Source: Paenibacillus pabuli
GTDB lineage: Bacteria; Bacillota; Bacilli; Paenibacillales; Paenibacillaceae
Reading direction: 5' to 3'
Assembly (NCBI RefSeq): GCF_039831995.1
Contig: NZ_JBDOIO010000003.1
Location: 806,001-870,000, forward strand
DNA: 64,000 bases
A program made the position numbers and the translations under genes. Below, piece after piece: positions 35,215 through 45,445 of this stretch; position 1 is the first letter of the stretch; every line of letters begins with the position of its first letter. The notes beneath the pieces are model-generated. The model saw only the letters and a program-made list of their open reading frames with translations, made no database searches and was not told where the DNA came from.

Positions 35215-36405
35215 TTACAAGAACAGTCCGGCGATGATCGCAGACAGCACGCTGACAAGCGATGCACCGTAAAGCAGCTTCAGACCGAAGCGGGCCACCA
35301 CATTGCCCTGTTTTTCATGAAGTCCCTTGACCGCACCGGCAATAATACCGATGGAGGAGAAATTGGCGAATGATACGAGGAAGACCGACACGATGCCTGT
35401 CGTACGGGCAGACAGTGCAGTTTGTTTGGACAGATCCAGCATGGCGACAAATTCGTTCGACACCATTTTGGTTGCCATAATACTTCCCGCCTGAATCGCT
35501 TCCTTCCAAGGAACGCCCATAATAAACGCAAAGGGTGCAAACACATAACCAAGCAGTTCCTGGAACGAAATGCCGAGAACAGCACTAAATATGCCGTTAA
35601 TGAGCGCAATCAGGGCAACAAATCCAATGAGCATTGCTGCAACAACGATCGCCACTTTGAATCCGTCCAGAATGTACTCACCCAGCATCTCGAAGAACGA
35701 TTGTTTTTCCTCTTCCTGCACTTCCAATATATCTTCTTCCTCGGTTACCCTGTAAGGATTCACGATGGAAGCGATGATAAAACCGCCAAACAGGTTCAGC
35801 ACAAGCGCTGTAACCACATATTTCGGATCGATCATGGACATATAGGCACCGACAATGGACATCGATACCGTGGACATGGCCGAGGCACATAACGTGTACA
35901 GCCGATGCTTCGGCAGCAAACCGATTTGTTTTTTTACGGAGATGAACACTTCAGATTGCCCCAAAATGGCGGAAGCAACCGCGTTATATGATTCCAGTTT
36001 GCCCATTCCGTTGATTTTGCTTAATACCAGACCAATATATTTTATAACAAAAGGCAAGATTCGGATATACTGCAATATACCAATCAGGGCAGAGATGACG
36101 ACAATCGGCATCAGCACGTTCAGGAAAAACGGTACCCCGCCGCCTTCAGCCTCAATGGTCGTGAGACCGCCGAATACAAAGGCAATCCCTTCGTTTGCGT
36201 AATCAAGCAAGTTTTCAAATATCGTGGAGAATCCACCAATCAAGAACGTACCAATGCCGGTGTTCAGCAAGGCATAAGCCAATATAATCTGTAAAACAAT
36301 CATGACGATTAGTGGTCGGTAGCGAATTTGTTTCTTGCCGTTGCTTGCGATATAGGCCAGTCCAAACACAACAAGTAAGCCAAGAATGGCAATCAGAAAT
36401 TTCAT
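35215..36405 (-). CDS. nupC: NupC-type concentrative nucleoside transporter
   Basis: A 396-residue cation-coupled nucleoside importer of the CNT family with about ten membrane segments. Family motifs include [23 protein letters not shown] and, in the second half, [16 protein letters not shown] and [14 protein letters not shown], which line the nucleoside site. AAAGGAGAG precedes the ATG. It imports nucleosides for the phosphorylases encoded in the same operon. A cre-like site lies 84 bases upstream. Confidence 0.94.
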   Translation of the reverse strand: MKFLIAILGLLVVFGLAYIASNGKKQIRYRPLIVMIVLQIILAYALLNTGIGTFLIGGFSTIFENLLDYANEGIAFVFGGLTTIEAEGGGVPFFLNVLMPIVVISALIGILQYIRILPFVIKYIGLVLSKINGMGKLESYNAVASAILGQSEVFISVKKQIGLLPKHRLYTLCASAMSTVSMSIVGAYMSMIDPKYVVTALVLNLFGGFIIASIVNPYRVTEEEDILEVQEEEKQSFFEMLGEYILDGFKVAIVVAAMLIGFVALIALINGIFSAVLGISFQELLGYVFAPFAFIMGVPWKEAIQAGSIMATKMVSNEFVAMLDLSKQTALSARTTGIVSVFLVSFANFSSIGIIAGAVKGLHEKQGNVVARFGLKLLYGASLVSVLSAIIAGLFL

Positions 36406-36489
36406 TTGATCTCTCCTTTGAAGGTAGTTAAGCCAGATGTTGAATTCAGCTCAAAGGCCATACAATAAAATTTAACTTTCAGAAATTTT

Positions 36490-36503
36490 ATGAAGCGCTT
36501 ACA
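36490..36503 (-). promoter_or_regulatory. cre-like site upstream of nupC
   Basis: The minus strand reads TGTAAGCGCTTCAT, matching TGWAARCGYTWNCW at all but one position. It lies in the 184-base gap between deoC and nupC and may mediate catabolite control of the distal deo genes. A small CCGGT/ACCGG hairpin lies 40 bases away. Confidence 0.45.
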
Positions 36504-36589
36504 AATAATCCATTTTATAAAGGTTGGGAATCTGCTCCCCATAACCGGTGTACATACCGGATTCTGAAGAACAGATTAACGACCTGTGT

Positions 36590-37264
36590 TTAGTAAGAGG
36601 ATGTAGATTGTCCACCCTGCATGATTTTCACACCGGAGCTTGCACCAATACGAGTTGCTCCTGCTTCAATCATTTTTTGCATGTCTTCCAGGCTGCGTAC
36701 GCCGCCTGATGCTTTAACGCCCATGTCAGGTCCAACAGTCCGACGCATCAAAGCGATATCTTCTGGTGTTGCCCCGCCTGTGGAGAAACCCGTGGACGTT
36801 TTGACAAAATCAGCGCCTGCTTTGACGGCTGCCTGGCATGCCCGTACTTTTTCCTCATCCGTAAGCAGACAAGTTTCGATAATGACTTTAACCAATGCTT
36901 TACCCGCCGCCGCTTCAACAACTGCACGAATATCCTGTTCCACGTAGTCATCTTTACCATCTTTTAATGCGCTGATATTGATGACCATGTCCACTTCCGT
37001 AGCACCTTTAGCAATCGCGTCTGTCGTTTCGAACGCTTTGGTCTCGGAAGTGGAAGCTCCCAGAGGGAATCCGATTACGGTACAGATATCCACGCCACTG
37101 CCTTGAAGCTGCCCTGCTGCATAGGAAACCCAGCCCGGATTAACGCATACCGAAGCAAATTGGTACTGTTTTGCCTCTTCTGTCAGTTTGTTGATTTCAC
37201 TTTGCGTTGCATCCGCACGAAGCAAGGTATGATCGATCATTTTGGCTAATTGAGCTGTAGTCAA
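36590..37264 (-). CDS. deoC: Deoxyribose-phosphate aldolase
   Basis: Class I aldolase of 224 residues cleaving 2-deoxyribose 5-phosphate to acetaldehyde and glyceraldehyde 3-phosphate. Schiff-base Lys155 is in DFVKTSTGF, with supporting Asp92 (EVDMVIN) and Lys184 (GVKASGG). GGGAGAG precedes the ATG. It is the first gene of the deo operon, directly downstream of the DeoR operator. Confidence 0.96.
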   Translation of the reverse strand: MTTAQLAKMIDHTLLRADATQSEINKLTEEAKQYQFASVCVNPGWVSYAAGQLQGSGVDICTVIGFPLGASTSETKAFETTDAIAKGATEVDMVINISALKDGKDDYVEQDIRAVVEAAAGKALVKVIIETCLLTDEEKVRACQAAVKAGADFVKTSTGFSTGGATPEDIALMRRTVGPDMGVKASGGVRSLEDMQKMIEAGATRIGASSGVKIMQGGQSTSSY

Positions 37265-37330
37265 TTGAATCTCTCCCTTATCTGAACTGATTATTTATAG
37301 CCTTACACTAACATGAACATATGTAAAAAT

Positions 37331-37352
37331 CAATATGAACTTTTGTTCAATG
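37331..37352. promoter_or_regulatory. Probable DeoR operator
   Basis: TGAAC-TTTT-GTTCA (37336-37349) within an extended CAATATGAAC...GTTCAATG palindrome. The minus strand reads ATTGAACAAAAGTTCATATTG, very close to the known B. subtilis DeoR site (ATTGAACAAAATTTCAAT). It lies about 70 bases upstream of deoC. Confidence 0.8.
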
Positions 37353-37389
37353 CCTCTAGTGAGCGAAACTACGCTTATAGCTTCTGCCT

Positions 37390-37428
37390 AAAAAAGCAAA
37401 ACATCCGCCAGTCTTCCGTGGCAGATGT
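37390..37428 (-). terminator. Terminator of deoR
   Basis: Arms 37401-37410 and 37419-37428 (ACATCYGCCA and its complement, one mismatch) with T-rich minus-strand tail GTTTTGCTTTTTT. It separates deoR from the deoC promoter. Confidence 0.85.
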
Positions 37429-37442
37429 TGTCATCATTAGTT

Positions 37443-38393
37443 TTAGAATCGAAGCAAAGCCTGTGCTGTGTACTGGTCTGTTACCAAAATATTAGCATAG
37501 TGACCTTTAAGCGCTGCATGGATCGCTTCGATCTTGCGTTGTCCACCTGCAACAAGGATTGACTTCTCCTTGTTCCGCAATTCGGCTAAATCAATCCCTA
37601 CCGTTCTACTGTTAATTTCTTCGCTGATCAATTGACCCTCGGCGTCAAAAAAACGTGAGCAGATATCACCTGCACCCGAATTCATCAGCAGCTGCTGTTC
37701 CTCTTCGTTGAAGTATCCCAGCTTGAACAGGAGTGCATCTTCCTTAACCGTACCCACCGTAAACAAGGCAATGTTGGCTTGCCTGCCAAGCTCTACGATC
37801 CGACCGATGTGCCGGTCGGCTTCCACCATTTTCTTGACTTCAATATTGTCAAAAATAACAGGCAACGGCAGGTATCGTGGAACAGTGTGAAACGCTTCCG
37901 CGAACAAATGCACGATCTCTGCTGCATACGTGTTCACGTGGGAATGGCTTACGCCCCCCTTTAACTGAACCACTTCAACACCTTTTACCTGTTTGGCCCG
38001 CAGCTGTTTGGCTACGGCATACATCGTCGTTCCCCATGTCACACCAATAATATCTGCATCCTGAACGGTGTCCTGCAGATAGTCCGCAGCTCTTTTGCTG
38101 ATATGCTTCTGTATCTCCTCATCGCTCTTCAATGGTGCAAAACATACAAGAGCGGTATCCAGATCATATTTGGCTTTGAGTTCTCCGGCAATAATATCAA
38201 TGTCCTCGAGCGGGTCCATAATTTCAATGCGAACGTACCCGCGATCCTTGGCATACTGGAGTAAGCGGGATACGGTTGGCCGGGACACGCCCAGCCTGAC
38301 GGCAATATCCTGCTGGCTGTAATCCGACTGATAATACAATTTGGCTGCCTCAATGCTTAATCGTTGTTTCTCCAGGTCCATTCCCATCTGCAT
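37443..38393 (-). CDS. deoR: Deoxyribonucleoside regulator DeoR (SorC family)
   Basis: Repressor of the deo operon, relieved by deoxyribose 5-phosphate. The 316 residues are close to B. subtilis DeoR: helix-turn-helix YSQQDIAVRLGVSRPTVSRLLQYAKDRGYV at 25-54 and a SorC-type sugar-binding domain with GVTWGTTMY, VVQLKGGVSHSHVNTYAAE and GRQANIALFTVGTV. A good Shine-Dalgarno is not obvious before the first ATG; the ATG four codons in (MDLEKQ) is an equally good start. Order deoR-deoC-nupC-pdp is as in Bacillus, with deoB and deoD inserted. Confidence 0.94.
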   Translation of the reverse strand: MQMGMDLEKQRLSIEAAKLYYQSDYSQQDIAVRLGVSRPTVSRLLQYAKDRGYVRIEIMDPLEDIDIIAGELKAKYDLDTALVCFAPLKSDEEIQKHISKRAADYLQDTVQDADIIGVTWGTTMYAVAKQLRAKQVKGVEVVQLKGGVSHSHVNTYAAEIVHLFAEAFHTVPRYLPLPVIFDNIEVKKMVEADRHIGRIVELGRQANIALFTVGTVKEDALLFKLGYFNEEEQQLLMNSGAGDICSRFFDAEGQLISEEINSRTVGIDLAELRNKEKSILVAGGQRKIEAIHAALKGHYANILVTDQYTAQALLRF

Positions 38394-38646
38394 TCATCTC
38401 ACTCATCCATGGTATCGTTTGAAATTCCTTGTTCCATATTGCTTACATACATTCAATTCGCTGCTAGTCCAGTTTATTATACATCATGAAGTACCAGGTC
38501 ACTATTCCTTCTGTAGCTAATGACATAAGACGAGATTTACGTATTTAAGTATAAAAAGAACTTATAGATGCAAACTACAGCGGTCGCTTTATCGTTTGAG
38601 AATTTTTTTTTATTCACCAAAATACATGACTGAGAGGACGAATAGC

Positions 38647-39273
38647 ATGCCAACCCTATTGTATATTACTGCCCATCCACACGATCATGAGACCTCCTTC
38701 AGTATGGCCACAGGTCAAGCATTTATAGATGCATACCGGAAGAGCAATCCTTCGGATGAGGTTGTGCATCTTGATCTGTATCGCTCCAATATTCCGCATA
38801 TTGATGCAGATGTGTTCAGTGGCTGGGGAAAACTCCAATCGGGCAGTGAACTAACAGCGGAGGAGCAATCCAAAGTCACCCGCCTGAATGAGCTATCAGA
38901 TCAGTTTGCATCTGCTGACAAATATGTTTTTGTTACTCCGATGTGGAATTTCTCTTTTCCCCCGATCATGAAGGCTTACATCGACTCCATCTGTGTGGCT
39001 GGCAAAACGTTCCGCTATACGGAACAAGGTCCGATCGGACTTTTGACGAATAAAAAGGCACTGCATATTCAGGCGCGCGGCGGTATATATTCCGAAGGTC
39101 CTGCAGCTCAAACGGAATCCGGGCATCGCTATCTGAGCATCATTATGTCCTTCCTCGGTGTTCCTAAGCTGGATGGGATTTTCGTTGAAGGCCACAACCA
39201 GTTCAGAGAACGGGCGGATCAGATTAAACAGGATGCAATTGAACAGGCTCGTACAGTTGCGAAGCAGTTTTAA
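38647..39273 (+). CDS. azoR: FMN-dependent NADH azoreductase
   Basis: A 208-residue flavodoxin-like quinone/azo reductase. FMN-binding segments are [15 protein letters not shown] at the N-terminus, [18 protein letters not shown] near 98-115, and [11 protein letters not shown]. Such enzymes protect against quinone and thiol stress and reduce azo dyes. The start is the ATG at 38647 with GAGAGGA upstream; the frame extends further 5' without a ribosome site. It is divergent from deoR across about 250 bases in which no clear operator was found. Confidence 0.9.
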   Translation: MPTLLYITAHPHDHETSFSMATGQAFIDAYRKSNPSDEVVHLDLYRSNIPHIDADVFSGWGKLQSGSELTAEEQSKVTRLNELSDQFASADKYVFVTPMWNFSFPPIMKAYIDSICVAGKTFRYTEQGPIGLLTNKKALHIQARGGIYSEGPAAQTESGHRYLSIIMSFLGVPKLDGIFVEGHNQFRERADQIKQDAIEQARTVAKQF

Positions 39274-39291
39274 CGACGGAATAGAAACAGT

Positions 39292-39344
39292 AAAGCCCGC
39301 TGAGTGCCCATGTAATTACTAAAGGGCGCACTCAGCGGGCTTTT
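39292..39344. terminator. Bidirectional terminator after azoR
   Basis: AAAGCCCGCTGAGTGC (39292-39307) and its exact complement (39328-39343) form a 16-bp stem followed by T residues. It lies between azoR and the converging small gene. Confidence 0.88.
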
Positions 39345-39368
39345 ATATAATTGAATGATATCTACTAC

Positions 39369-39719
39369 TTATTGTTGACCGGCGCTGGCACGACTTATGG
39401 TTTCAAGCTTGCGGGTTATGGCATTACGGTCCACTTTCAACCCCCAGAGCATTTCAGCAATTTGCTCTTTCTCTTCAGGAGAATCCGCATGTTTGAGCTG
39501 CATCAGGAGATCGTGCATCTGCTCATTAATCCCTTCAAACTGGGTCCAGAGATCCTGTCTTACTTCTTGAGAATCCAAGTGACGATTAGCATCCACTTCT
39601 TCTTTTAGTGATTGCAAAATGGAGTTTTTCCACTCTTCATCACCTAAATGTGTAGCTATATTCAGGAGATCCAGATAATCGTCAACAAGAAGTGAGTTTA
39701 ATTCAGCATGTGTTTTCAT
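39369..39719 (-). CDS. Small helical hypothetical protein
   Basis: A 116-residue, mostly alpha-helical acidic protein that I do not recognise. It has a Leu/Glu-rich pattern (NSILQSLKEEVDANRHLDSQEVRQDLW) and an amphipathic central helix (FEGINEQMHDLLMQL). No cysteines, signal peptide or membrane segment. AAAAGGGG precedes the ATG with fair spacing. It is isolated between a terminator and the fucose operon. Confidence 0.65.
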   Translation of the reverse strand: MKTHAELNSLLVDDYLDLLNIATHLGDEEWKNSILQSLKEEVDANRHLDSQEVRQDLWTQFEGINEQMHDLLMQLKHADSPEEKEQIAEMLWGLKVDRNAITRKLETISRASAGQQ

Positions 39720-39864
39720 CGTTTATTGCATCCCCTTTTCGTCTGTTTACCAAGTATTATACTCGGTTTTTCGGGATATGCAATAGGTGTCGGAAAAAGT
39801 TGCGGCTTCTTGTTTTTATTGTCGAATCCTGACTAAATGTAGCGAATAATGCCCGATACTTATA

Positions 39865-40527
39865 TTATGACTTGAGTTGTTGTAACAGCTGAACCCGATA
39901 CGCTTCACTCTCCAAAGATTGGATCTCCTTATATTGTTCAGCTGTAAGGATCTTGGGCTCACCAGCTGCCTTGGCAATCATGTACACTTTTGCACTTTCC
40001 TCCACCACTTGGGTCCGATAATAGGCTTCACGCAAATTTTTCCCTGTCGTGACCAGTCCATGATTTACGAGAATAAGGGCCGAATGGGACTCCACCTTAG
40101 CAGCGACTGCATCGGCAAGCAGTTTGGTCGTGGGAAGAACGTAAGGAATGAACCCGATATCCCCTACAAGTGCAGACTGATCGGGAAAAAGGTGAGGCAG
40201 CTCATCGTACACGAGGCTCAAGGCAATCGTATATGCAGGATGCGTATGAACAATTGCTTGAATATCAGGATTCACGCGATAACTGTACAGATGCATTAAC
40301 ACTTCTGAGGAAGGACGTGTTGATCCGGCGCGGGTTTCTCCTGTCCCGATATCCACCGCAATCCATTCCTCCGGTTCAATATCCTCAAGTGCATAACCAC
40401 TCGGAGAGAGAAGCATCGTCCCCTCTGAACGGGCACTCAAATTGCCTCCAGGGCCAACCACGAGCCCCTGAGCTACCGACTTACGGGCATATTTGGTTAG
40501 TTCTTCTCTTAACAGCTGCTCAGTCAT
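39865..40527 (-). CDS. fucA: Class II aldolase (L-fuculose-phosphate aldolase type)
   Basis: Zinc aldolase of 220 residues cleaving L-fuculose 1-phosphate to dihydroxyacetone phosphate and L-lactaldehyde. Phosphate loop GPGGNLSAR at 25-33, catalytic Glu75, zinc ligands His94, His96 (VHTHPAY) and His156 (NHGLV). The start is the ATG at 40527 with GGAG six bases before it. The same fold includes ribulose-phosphate epimerases and rhamnulose aldolases; the fuculose assignment rests on the adjacent isomerase and kinase. Confidence 0.87.
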   Translation of the reverse strand: MTEQLLREELTKYARKSVAQGLVVGPGGNLSARSEGTMLLSPSGYALEDIEPEEWIAVDIGTGETRAGSTRPSSEVLMHLYSYRVNPDIQAIVHTHPAYTIALSLVYDELPHLFPDQSALVGDIGFIPYVLPTTKLLADAVAAKVESHSALILVNHGLVTTGKNLREAYYRTQVVEESAKVYMIAKAAGEPKILTAEQYKEIQSLESEAYRVQLLQQLKS

Positions 40528-40554
40528 GAGTTTCTCCACTCCTTCGACTTCTTT

Positions 40555-42054
40555 TTATATAAAACCCTCCGCTAACCGCCCATTCAGTTTTTGATAGATT
40601 CCATAGGCTTCCTGCCATGGCAGGCAATCCTCTGGCTCATAGGTTTCCGGTGCGAAGGAAGCCTTTACAATCTCACGGACCTCTGACAAACTGCTTACTT
40701 CACCATGTGCCATGAACTGCAGCATGCAATTCCCGGCCGAAGTTGCCTCCACAGGTCCTGCTACAACAGGAACACCGGTTGCATTGGCCGTGAACTGGCA
40801 CAGTAAACGATTCTGTACTCCTCCGCCGACCATGTGAATGACGTTAGGTCTACTACCCGTAACAAGTTCAAGTTCATCTAGTGTCTGCCTGAACTCCAGT
40901 GCCAGGCTCTCCAAAATGCAGCGTACAGTTGCTCCGATCGTTTCCGGAGCAGTTTGCATGCTGGCAGTGCACTGCTGGCGTATTCGCTCAGGCATATCAC
41001 CGGGCGTTAAATATATCTCATCCCCCGGAAGGATAAAGCTTTGAAGCGCTGGGGCGGAGGCAGCGAGTTGAACCAGTTCCTGATGAGTGAACATGTTATT
41101 TTCCCGTTCCCATTGCCTTTTGCACTCCTGCAGCAGCCAAAGACCGGATCGATTTTTCAAGGTTCTTGTCTTGCCACTGACCGTTCCTTCGTTCGTGAAT
41201 CCCAATCTTCGACTGCGTTCATCCAATACTGGCGAATCACGTTCCATGCCCATTAATGACCACGTTCCACAGCTGATAAAAGCAAAGTTCGGATCTGACG
41301 CAGGAATAGCTGCGAGTGCTGATGCTGTATCATGCGAGCCCACCGATATGACTTGCATGGGTTCGATCCTTAACTCCGAGCACAGATCATCCGTTAACCG
41401 TCCCAGCACGGTGCCTGGCCGAGCAATGGGGGGAAAGAGTGTCTCAGGTAAACCGAGGCGGCCAATCAGTGATTCATTCCAGCGGTCCTCTCCGGCATGC
41501 AAAAGTCCGCTTGTGCTGGCAATTGTGTATTCACAGGCCAGTTGTCCCGAGAGATAAAAATGAAACAGATCCGGCATGAACAACATCCGCATATCGGGTA
41601 CTAATTCAGCGTTGTCCCGTAAGCTACCAACCAATTGGAATACCGTATTAATCTGCTGAGGCAGGACGCCTGACATGGTATATAGATCTTCTTCATTAAC
41701 TAAAAGCAGCGTCTCTTTCATCCACTTGGCATTACGCGATTCACGGTAATGACGGGGATTCCAGCATAATCTTCCCGCTCCATCCACCAAACCATAATCA
41801 ACGCCCCATGTATCGACGGCTATCGAACGAACCGGATTAGTCAGTCCCTGCGTGCCCTTTACAATGCCCTGCTTAAGTTCATGGAACAATCTGAGAAAAT
41901 CCCAATACAATCCGTCCGCAAGCTGGACAGGATCATTACTGAATCGATGTACTTCATGTAACGAAAGCATTTCACCGTCAAAACTCCCCCTAACCACCCG
42001 GCCGCTTCCGGCACCATAGTCAGCAGCAAGCACATGGTTTGCCTTATTTCCCAT
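40555..42054 (-). CDS. FGGY-family deoxyketose kinase (RhaB-like)
   Basis: A 499-residue carbohydrate kinase phosphorylating the ketose made by the isomerase. N-terminal ATP motif AADYGAGSGRVVRG, sugar-site DTWGVDYGLVDG, HDTASALAAIP, and C-terminal GGGVQNRLLCQFTANATG. These match rhamnulokinases more closely than classic FucK. Since it lies between fucI and fucA, the substrate is probably L-fuculose, although L-rhamnulose or D-ribulose cannot be excluded. AAGGAGG precedes the ATG at 42054; an upstream in-frame ATG at 42087 lacks a site. Confidence 0.88.
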   Translation of the reverse strand: MGNKANHVLAADYGAGSGRVVRGSFDGEMLSLHEVHRFSNDPVQLADGLYWDFLRLFHELKQGIVKGTQGLTNPVRSIAVDTWGVDYGLVDGAGRLCWNPRHYRESRNAKWMKETLLLVNEEDLYTMSGVLPQQINTVFQLVGSLRDNAELVPDMRMLFMPDLFHFYLSGQLACEYTIASTSGLLHAGEDRWNESLIGRLGLPETLFPPIARPGTVLGRLTDDLCSELRIEPMQVISVGSHDTASALAAIPASDPNFAFISCGTWSLMGMERDSPVLDERSRRLGFTNEGTVSGKTRTLKNRSGLWLLQECKRQWERENNMFTHQELVQLAASAPALQSFILPGDEIYLTPGDMPERIRQQCTASMQTAPETIGATVRCILESLALEFRQTLDELELVTGSRPNVIHMVGGGVQNRLLCQFTANATGVPVVAGPVEATSAGNCMLQFMAHGEVSSLSEVREIVKASFAPETYEPEDCLPWQEAYGIYQKLNGRLAEGFI

Positions 42055-42124
42055 CTCTCTTGCCTCCTTTTTTTGGAAGAACGCCACATTCTGAATAGCA
42101 GATTATGGCGTCTGACAGGATAGT

Positions 42125-43915
42125 CTAACGGTATAACGGGCCAAACACGCTGCAAGCACGATAATCTGCACTTTCCGGTTCGCTTGTTCCAAATAACCCC
42201 CATGCTCGTGGACGGAATATCTCCGACTCAGGAACATTGTGCATACTCACCGGAATCCGTAGGATTGAAGCCAGAGTAAGGAGATCTGCTCCGATGTGTC
42301 CGTATGAGATCGAGCCGTGGTTGGCGCCCCATTGGTTCATGACTTCATACACAGAGGTAAAGGCACCTGCTCCTGTTAAAATCGGGGCAAACCATGTGGA
42401 TGGCCAAGTCGGATCTGTCCGCTGATCCAGCGTATCATGCACTTCATCAGGAAGATCCACGGTGTAACCCTGTGCGAGCTGTAATACAGGACCAAGACCC
42501 TTAACCAGATTAAGGCGTGTCATTGTAACTGGCATACCGCCTTTGGTCAGGAAATCAGCGGAGTAGCCGCCCCCTCTAAAATATTCTACGGAGGCAGGTC
42601 TCCATGACGTCGACTGCAGGCAGCTCTGAACTTCTTCATCTGTAATTTCCCAGAAAGGCTTAAGGGCTGGATGGCCATCTATGGATTGCTGTCCAGTACC
42701 GTCAAGTGCTGCGGAGCCCGAATTGATCAGATGCAGAATGCCATCCTTCGCTCTCCCCTCCAATTGGTGTCCAGTCACTCGTGCTACCGAATCCGGACTC
42801 CAATACGTACGTACATCAGCAAAAATTTGAGCTGTATGGGTGAGCAGCGAGCCGAACAGCATGGACACTCCATTGAGACTGTCATTTTCTGTAGCGACCA
42901 GATAAGGTGAACGTTTACCGTTCCAGTCAAACGATGAATTCAGAATCGACTCCAGGAAATCGCCGTTAGGCGAATGATCCGTCCATTGCCGCTGTCCCTG
43001 GAAGCCAGACACAATGGCGTGGTGCCCCATCGATTCTTCAGTAAAACCGAGCTCTGCCAATCTTGGATTGCCTGCCATCAGATCACGTACGATCTGAGTC
43101 ATTTTCACAACGGTTTCCCATTCATACTCTTTGCGCTTCCGGTCTGTCTGAAGATGGGATGGGTTGTTATCCGGTCCTTCAATGCAGTTCTCTTTTACCC
43201 AAGCCATCGCCAATTTATATTCTTCGGGATCATAGATCTCTTCCTCAATCCGCCGGGTCAGCTCGCTCATATCCACATATTCGTTCCTCATCCCGAGATA
43301 TTCCTGGAAAAAGGAATCGTTCACAATCGATCCGGCAATCCCCATGGATACCGAACCAATGGACAGATATGCCCGACCCTTCATCGTAGCGGCTGCAAGC
43401 CCCGCCCGGCTGAAGCGAAGCAATTTCTCACGAACGTCTTCTGGAATGGTTGTATCCCCGCCATCCTGAACATCCTCGCCGTAAATCCCGAACGCCGGAA
43501 TGCCCTTCTGAGCATGGGCAGAGAGTACGGCTGCCAAATAGACCGCCCCAGGCCGTTCCGTCCCGTTGAAACCCCAGATGGCGGTTGGAATGGATGGGGA
43601 CATATCCATCGTTTCCGTTCCATAACACCAGCATGGGGTAACGGTAATCGTGACCCCCACATTGGAACGATTGAACAGCTCAGCCGCTGCTGCTGCTTCG
43701 GCCACACCGCCAATACAGGATTCGGCAACGACGCATTCGACCGGGGAACCGTCCGGATAACGCAGTTCTGCAGTGAGCAGTTCAGCTACCGAAATTGCCA
43801 TGCGCATCGTCTGTTCCTCCAGAGATTCACGGACTCCCTTACGTCTGCCGTCAATAGTGGGGCGAATACCAATCTTGGGAAAAGCCTGTTTATAACGGTA
43901 ATCCTGATGTGTCAT
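42125..43915 (-). CDS. fucI: L-fucose isomerase
   Basis: Manganese-dependent isomerase of 596 residues interconverting L-fucose and L-fuculose (often also D-arabinose). Family landmarks are [24 protein letters not shown] at the start, [59 protein letters not shown] and, near the end, [22 protein letters not shown] carrying the C-terminal metal/catalytic His. GGAGGACG precedes the ATG. It is the first gene of the operon. A cre and a LacI-type operator lie upstream. Confidence 0.95.
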   Translation of the reverse strand: MTHQDYRYKQAFPKIGIRPTIDGRRKGVRESLEEQTMRMAISVAELLTAELRYPDGSPVECVVAESCIGGVAEAAAAAELFNRSNVGVTITVTPCWCYGTETMDMSPSIPTAIWGFNGTERPGAVYLAAVLSAHAQKGIPAFGIYGEDVQDGGDTTIPEDVREKLLRFSRAGLAAATMKGRAYLSIGSVSMGIAGSIVNDSFFQEYLGMRNEYVDMSELTRRIEEEIYDPEEYKLAMAWVKENCIEGPDNNPSHLQTDRKRKEYEWETVVKMTQIVRDLMAGNPRLAELGFTEESMGHHAIVSGFQGQRQWTDHSPNGDFLESILNSSFDWNGKRSPYLVATENDSLNGVSMLFGSLLTHTAQIFADVRTYWSPDSVARVTGHQLEGRAKDGILHLINSGSAALDGTGQQSIDGHPALKPFWEITDEEVQSCLQSTSWRPASVEYFRGGGYSADFLTKGGMPVTMTRLNLVKGLGPVLQLAQGYTVDLPDEVHDTLDQRTDPTWPSTWFAPILTGAGAFTSVYEVMNQWGANHGSISYGHIGADLLTLASILRIPVSMHNVPESEIFRPRAWGLFGTSEPESADYRACSVFGPLYR

Positions 43916-44063
43916 ACTAAAACGTCCTCCTTCAGTTGGTTTCTGGATAGGTACGAATTGATTTCACGTTGTCTTTCAGGATGCATTAATACGGTCTGTT
44001 CATGGAGAAGTACTCCCGATACCCATGGGTACACCAGTCGAAGACAAGAAATAAACTAAATTT

Positions 44064-44078
44064 TGAATGCGTTTACAA
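44064..44078 (-). promoter_or_regulatory. cre site upstream of fucI
   Basis: The minus strand reads TTGTAAACGCATTCA, a full match to WTGNAANCGNWNNCW, 148 bases before the fucI start. A perfect 12-bp palindrome TACCCATGGGTA (44020-44031) lies nearby, between the cre and the gene. Confidence 0.75.
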
Positions 44079-44218
44079 ATTAGAATCTTACAAAAATCCA
44101 CTCTATGTATGGATCACAATGATGTAGTCCTGTCTCTCTCGGAGCACATGGTTAGAGCGGAAAAAGAACGGATAAAGTAACATGTTCACGATGAAGAAAA
44201 TCGATCTTTTTACCATTT

Positions 44219-44234
44219 GGGTTATCGGTAACCC
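44219..44234. promoter_or_regulatory. Probable LacI-family operator of the fucose operon
   Basis: GGGTTA-TCGG-TAACCC: perfect 6-bp arms around a central CG, the usual LacI-family layout. It lies 82 bases before the LacI gene and about 300 before fucI. The rest of the 401-base divergent region (43916-44316) shows only the cre and the 12-bp palindrome noted above. Confidence 0.6.
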
Positions 44235-44316
44235 TAACATAGCATGCACCCATATTGCTGTCAATCGGCATTTTCCTATAGAATGGTAAGACTATGTTAT
44301 GAGAGGTTAGATTCTA

Positions 44317-45345
44317 TTGATCACTATTTATGATATTGCCAAGAAAGCCAATGTTTCTGCCATGACGGTCTCCAAAGTGATTAATCAAACTGGCCGCATC
44401 AGCACGGCCACCAGGGAACGCGTACAGCAGGTCATTGATGAACTCGGATACATCCCTAATTCGAATGCACGCAGTCTTGTACTCCAGCGAACACAGATGT
44501 TATCCCTGCTGATTACAGATATCACCAACCCATTTTATACGACACTTGCACGCGGCGCCGAGGATGCAGCTAACGCTCGTGGATATCGGCTCTTGTTCGG
44601 AAACAGCGATGAAGATTACAACAAGGAAAAGAACTACGTAGAGACAATTCTGTCCACACGTGTAGACGGTGTCCTGTTCGCCCCCGCGGGGGATCGATCT
44701 CTCGATCACCTGAAGCAATTACATGAGAGGAACATCCCGTTTGTCATTCTGGATCGCACAGTACCGGGGATTACATCGGATGTAATTGCAGGAGACAGCC
44801 GGCAGGGTGCACTTCTATTGATTCGACATCTTACGGAACTGGGTCACCGCCGCATTGCGCTCGTCAACGGTTCTTCCGAGGTATCCACTGCCCGATTACG
44901 TGAAGAAGGCTATGCTGAGGGATTACGTGAAGCAGGAGTTAAGGTTGACCCGAAGCTTGTGCTTCGAACGGGTTATCGTGATTTCAGTGACGAGGCTGGA
45001 ATGGAACAGTTACTTACGCAACCGGATAAACCAACGGCTATTTTCGCAGCCAATAATATGCTCGCGATTGGGGTCATTCGTCTGCTGCGCAAAAGAGGGC
45101 TGCGTGTGCCGGAAGACATCTCAGTCGTCTGTTTTGATGATCTGGATCTGGCTTCTGCTTTTGATCCTTTCTTGACTGTAGCTGCGCAGCCTGCCTATGA
45201 TTTTGGAGCCAAAGGCATGAATATGCTAATCGATAGAATTGAAGGTACCGCGCCGTCTGATTCGCAAACGGTCATTCTTCCATCGGAGCTTCGTATCCGT
45301 GCTTCAGCTTCCGTACCGTTAGGGCAGACAGATTCATTGGGATAA
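44317..45345 (+). CDS. LacI family repressor (fucose operon)
   Basis: A 342-residue regulator. The helix-turn-helix ITIYDIAKKANVSAMTVSKVINQ is at 2-24, the hinge NARSLVLQRT follows, and the rest is a periplasmic-binding-protein-like sensor domain (LLITDITNPFYTTLARG, GDSRQGALLLIRHLTELGHRRIAL). The start is a TTG with GAGAGG ten bases upstream. It is divergent from fucI-kinase-fucA and most likely their repressor (inference). Confidence 0.88.
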   Translation: MITIYDIAKKANVSAMTVSKVINQTGRISTATRERVQQVIDELGYIPNSNARSLVLQRTQMLSLLITDITNPFYTTLARGAEDAANARGYRLLFGNSDEDYNKEKNYVETILSTRVDGVLFAPAGDRSLDHLKQLHERNIPFVILDRTVPGITSDVIAGDSRQGALLLIRHLTELGHRRIALVNGSSEVSTARLREEGYAEGLREAGVKVDPKLVLRTGYRDFSDEAGMEQLLTQPDKPTAIFAANNMLAIGVIRLLRKRGLRVPEDISVVCFDDLDLASAFDPFLTVAAQPAYDFGAKGMNMLIDRIEGTAPSDSQTVILPSELRIRASASVPLGQTDSLG

Positions 45346-45378
45346 TGATGGGTCTTACCAGGTTTGCTTTAGATAAAA

Positions 45379-45422
45379 AAAACAGGACACCAAGGGTTAC
45401 CCGCTCCTGAGCGTCCTGTTTT
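45379..45422. terminator. Bidirectional terminator
   Basis: AACAGGAC (45381-45388) and GTCCTGTT (45413-45420), flanked by A-rich and T-rich runs, between the converging lacI and epimerase genes. The loop is long (24 bases). Confidence 0.75.
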
Positions 45423-45445
45423 CCTGTAAGCTTATTCTTCAACAT

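Noticed and set aside
42974..44059. 361-codon plus-strand open frame
   Set aside because: Antisense to fucI with no ribosome site or recognisable domain; a shadow of biased codon use.
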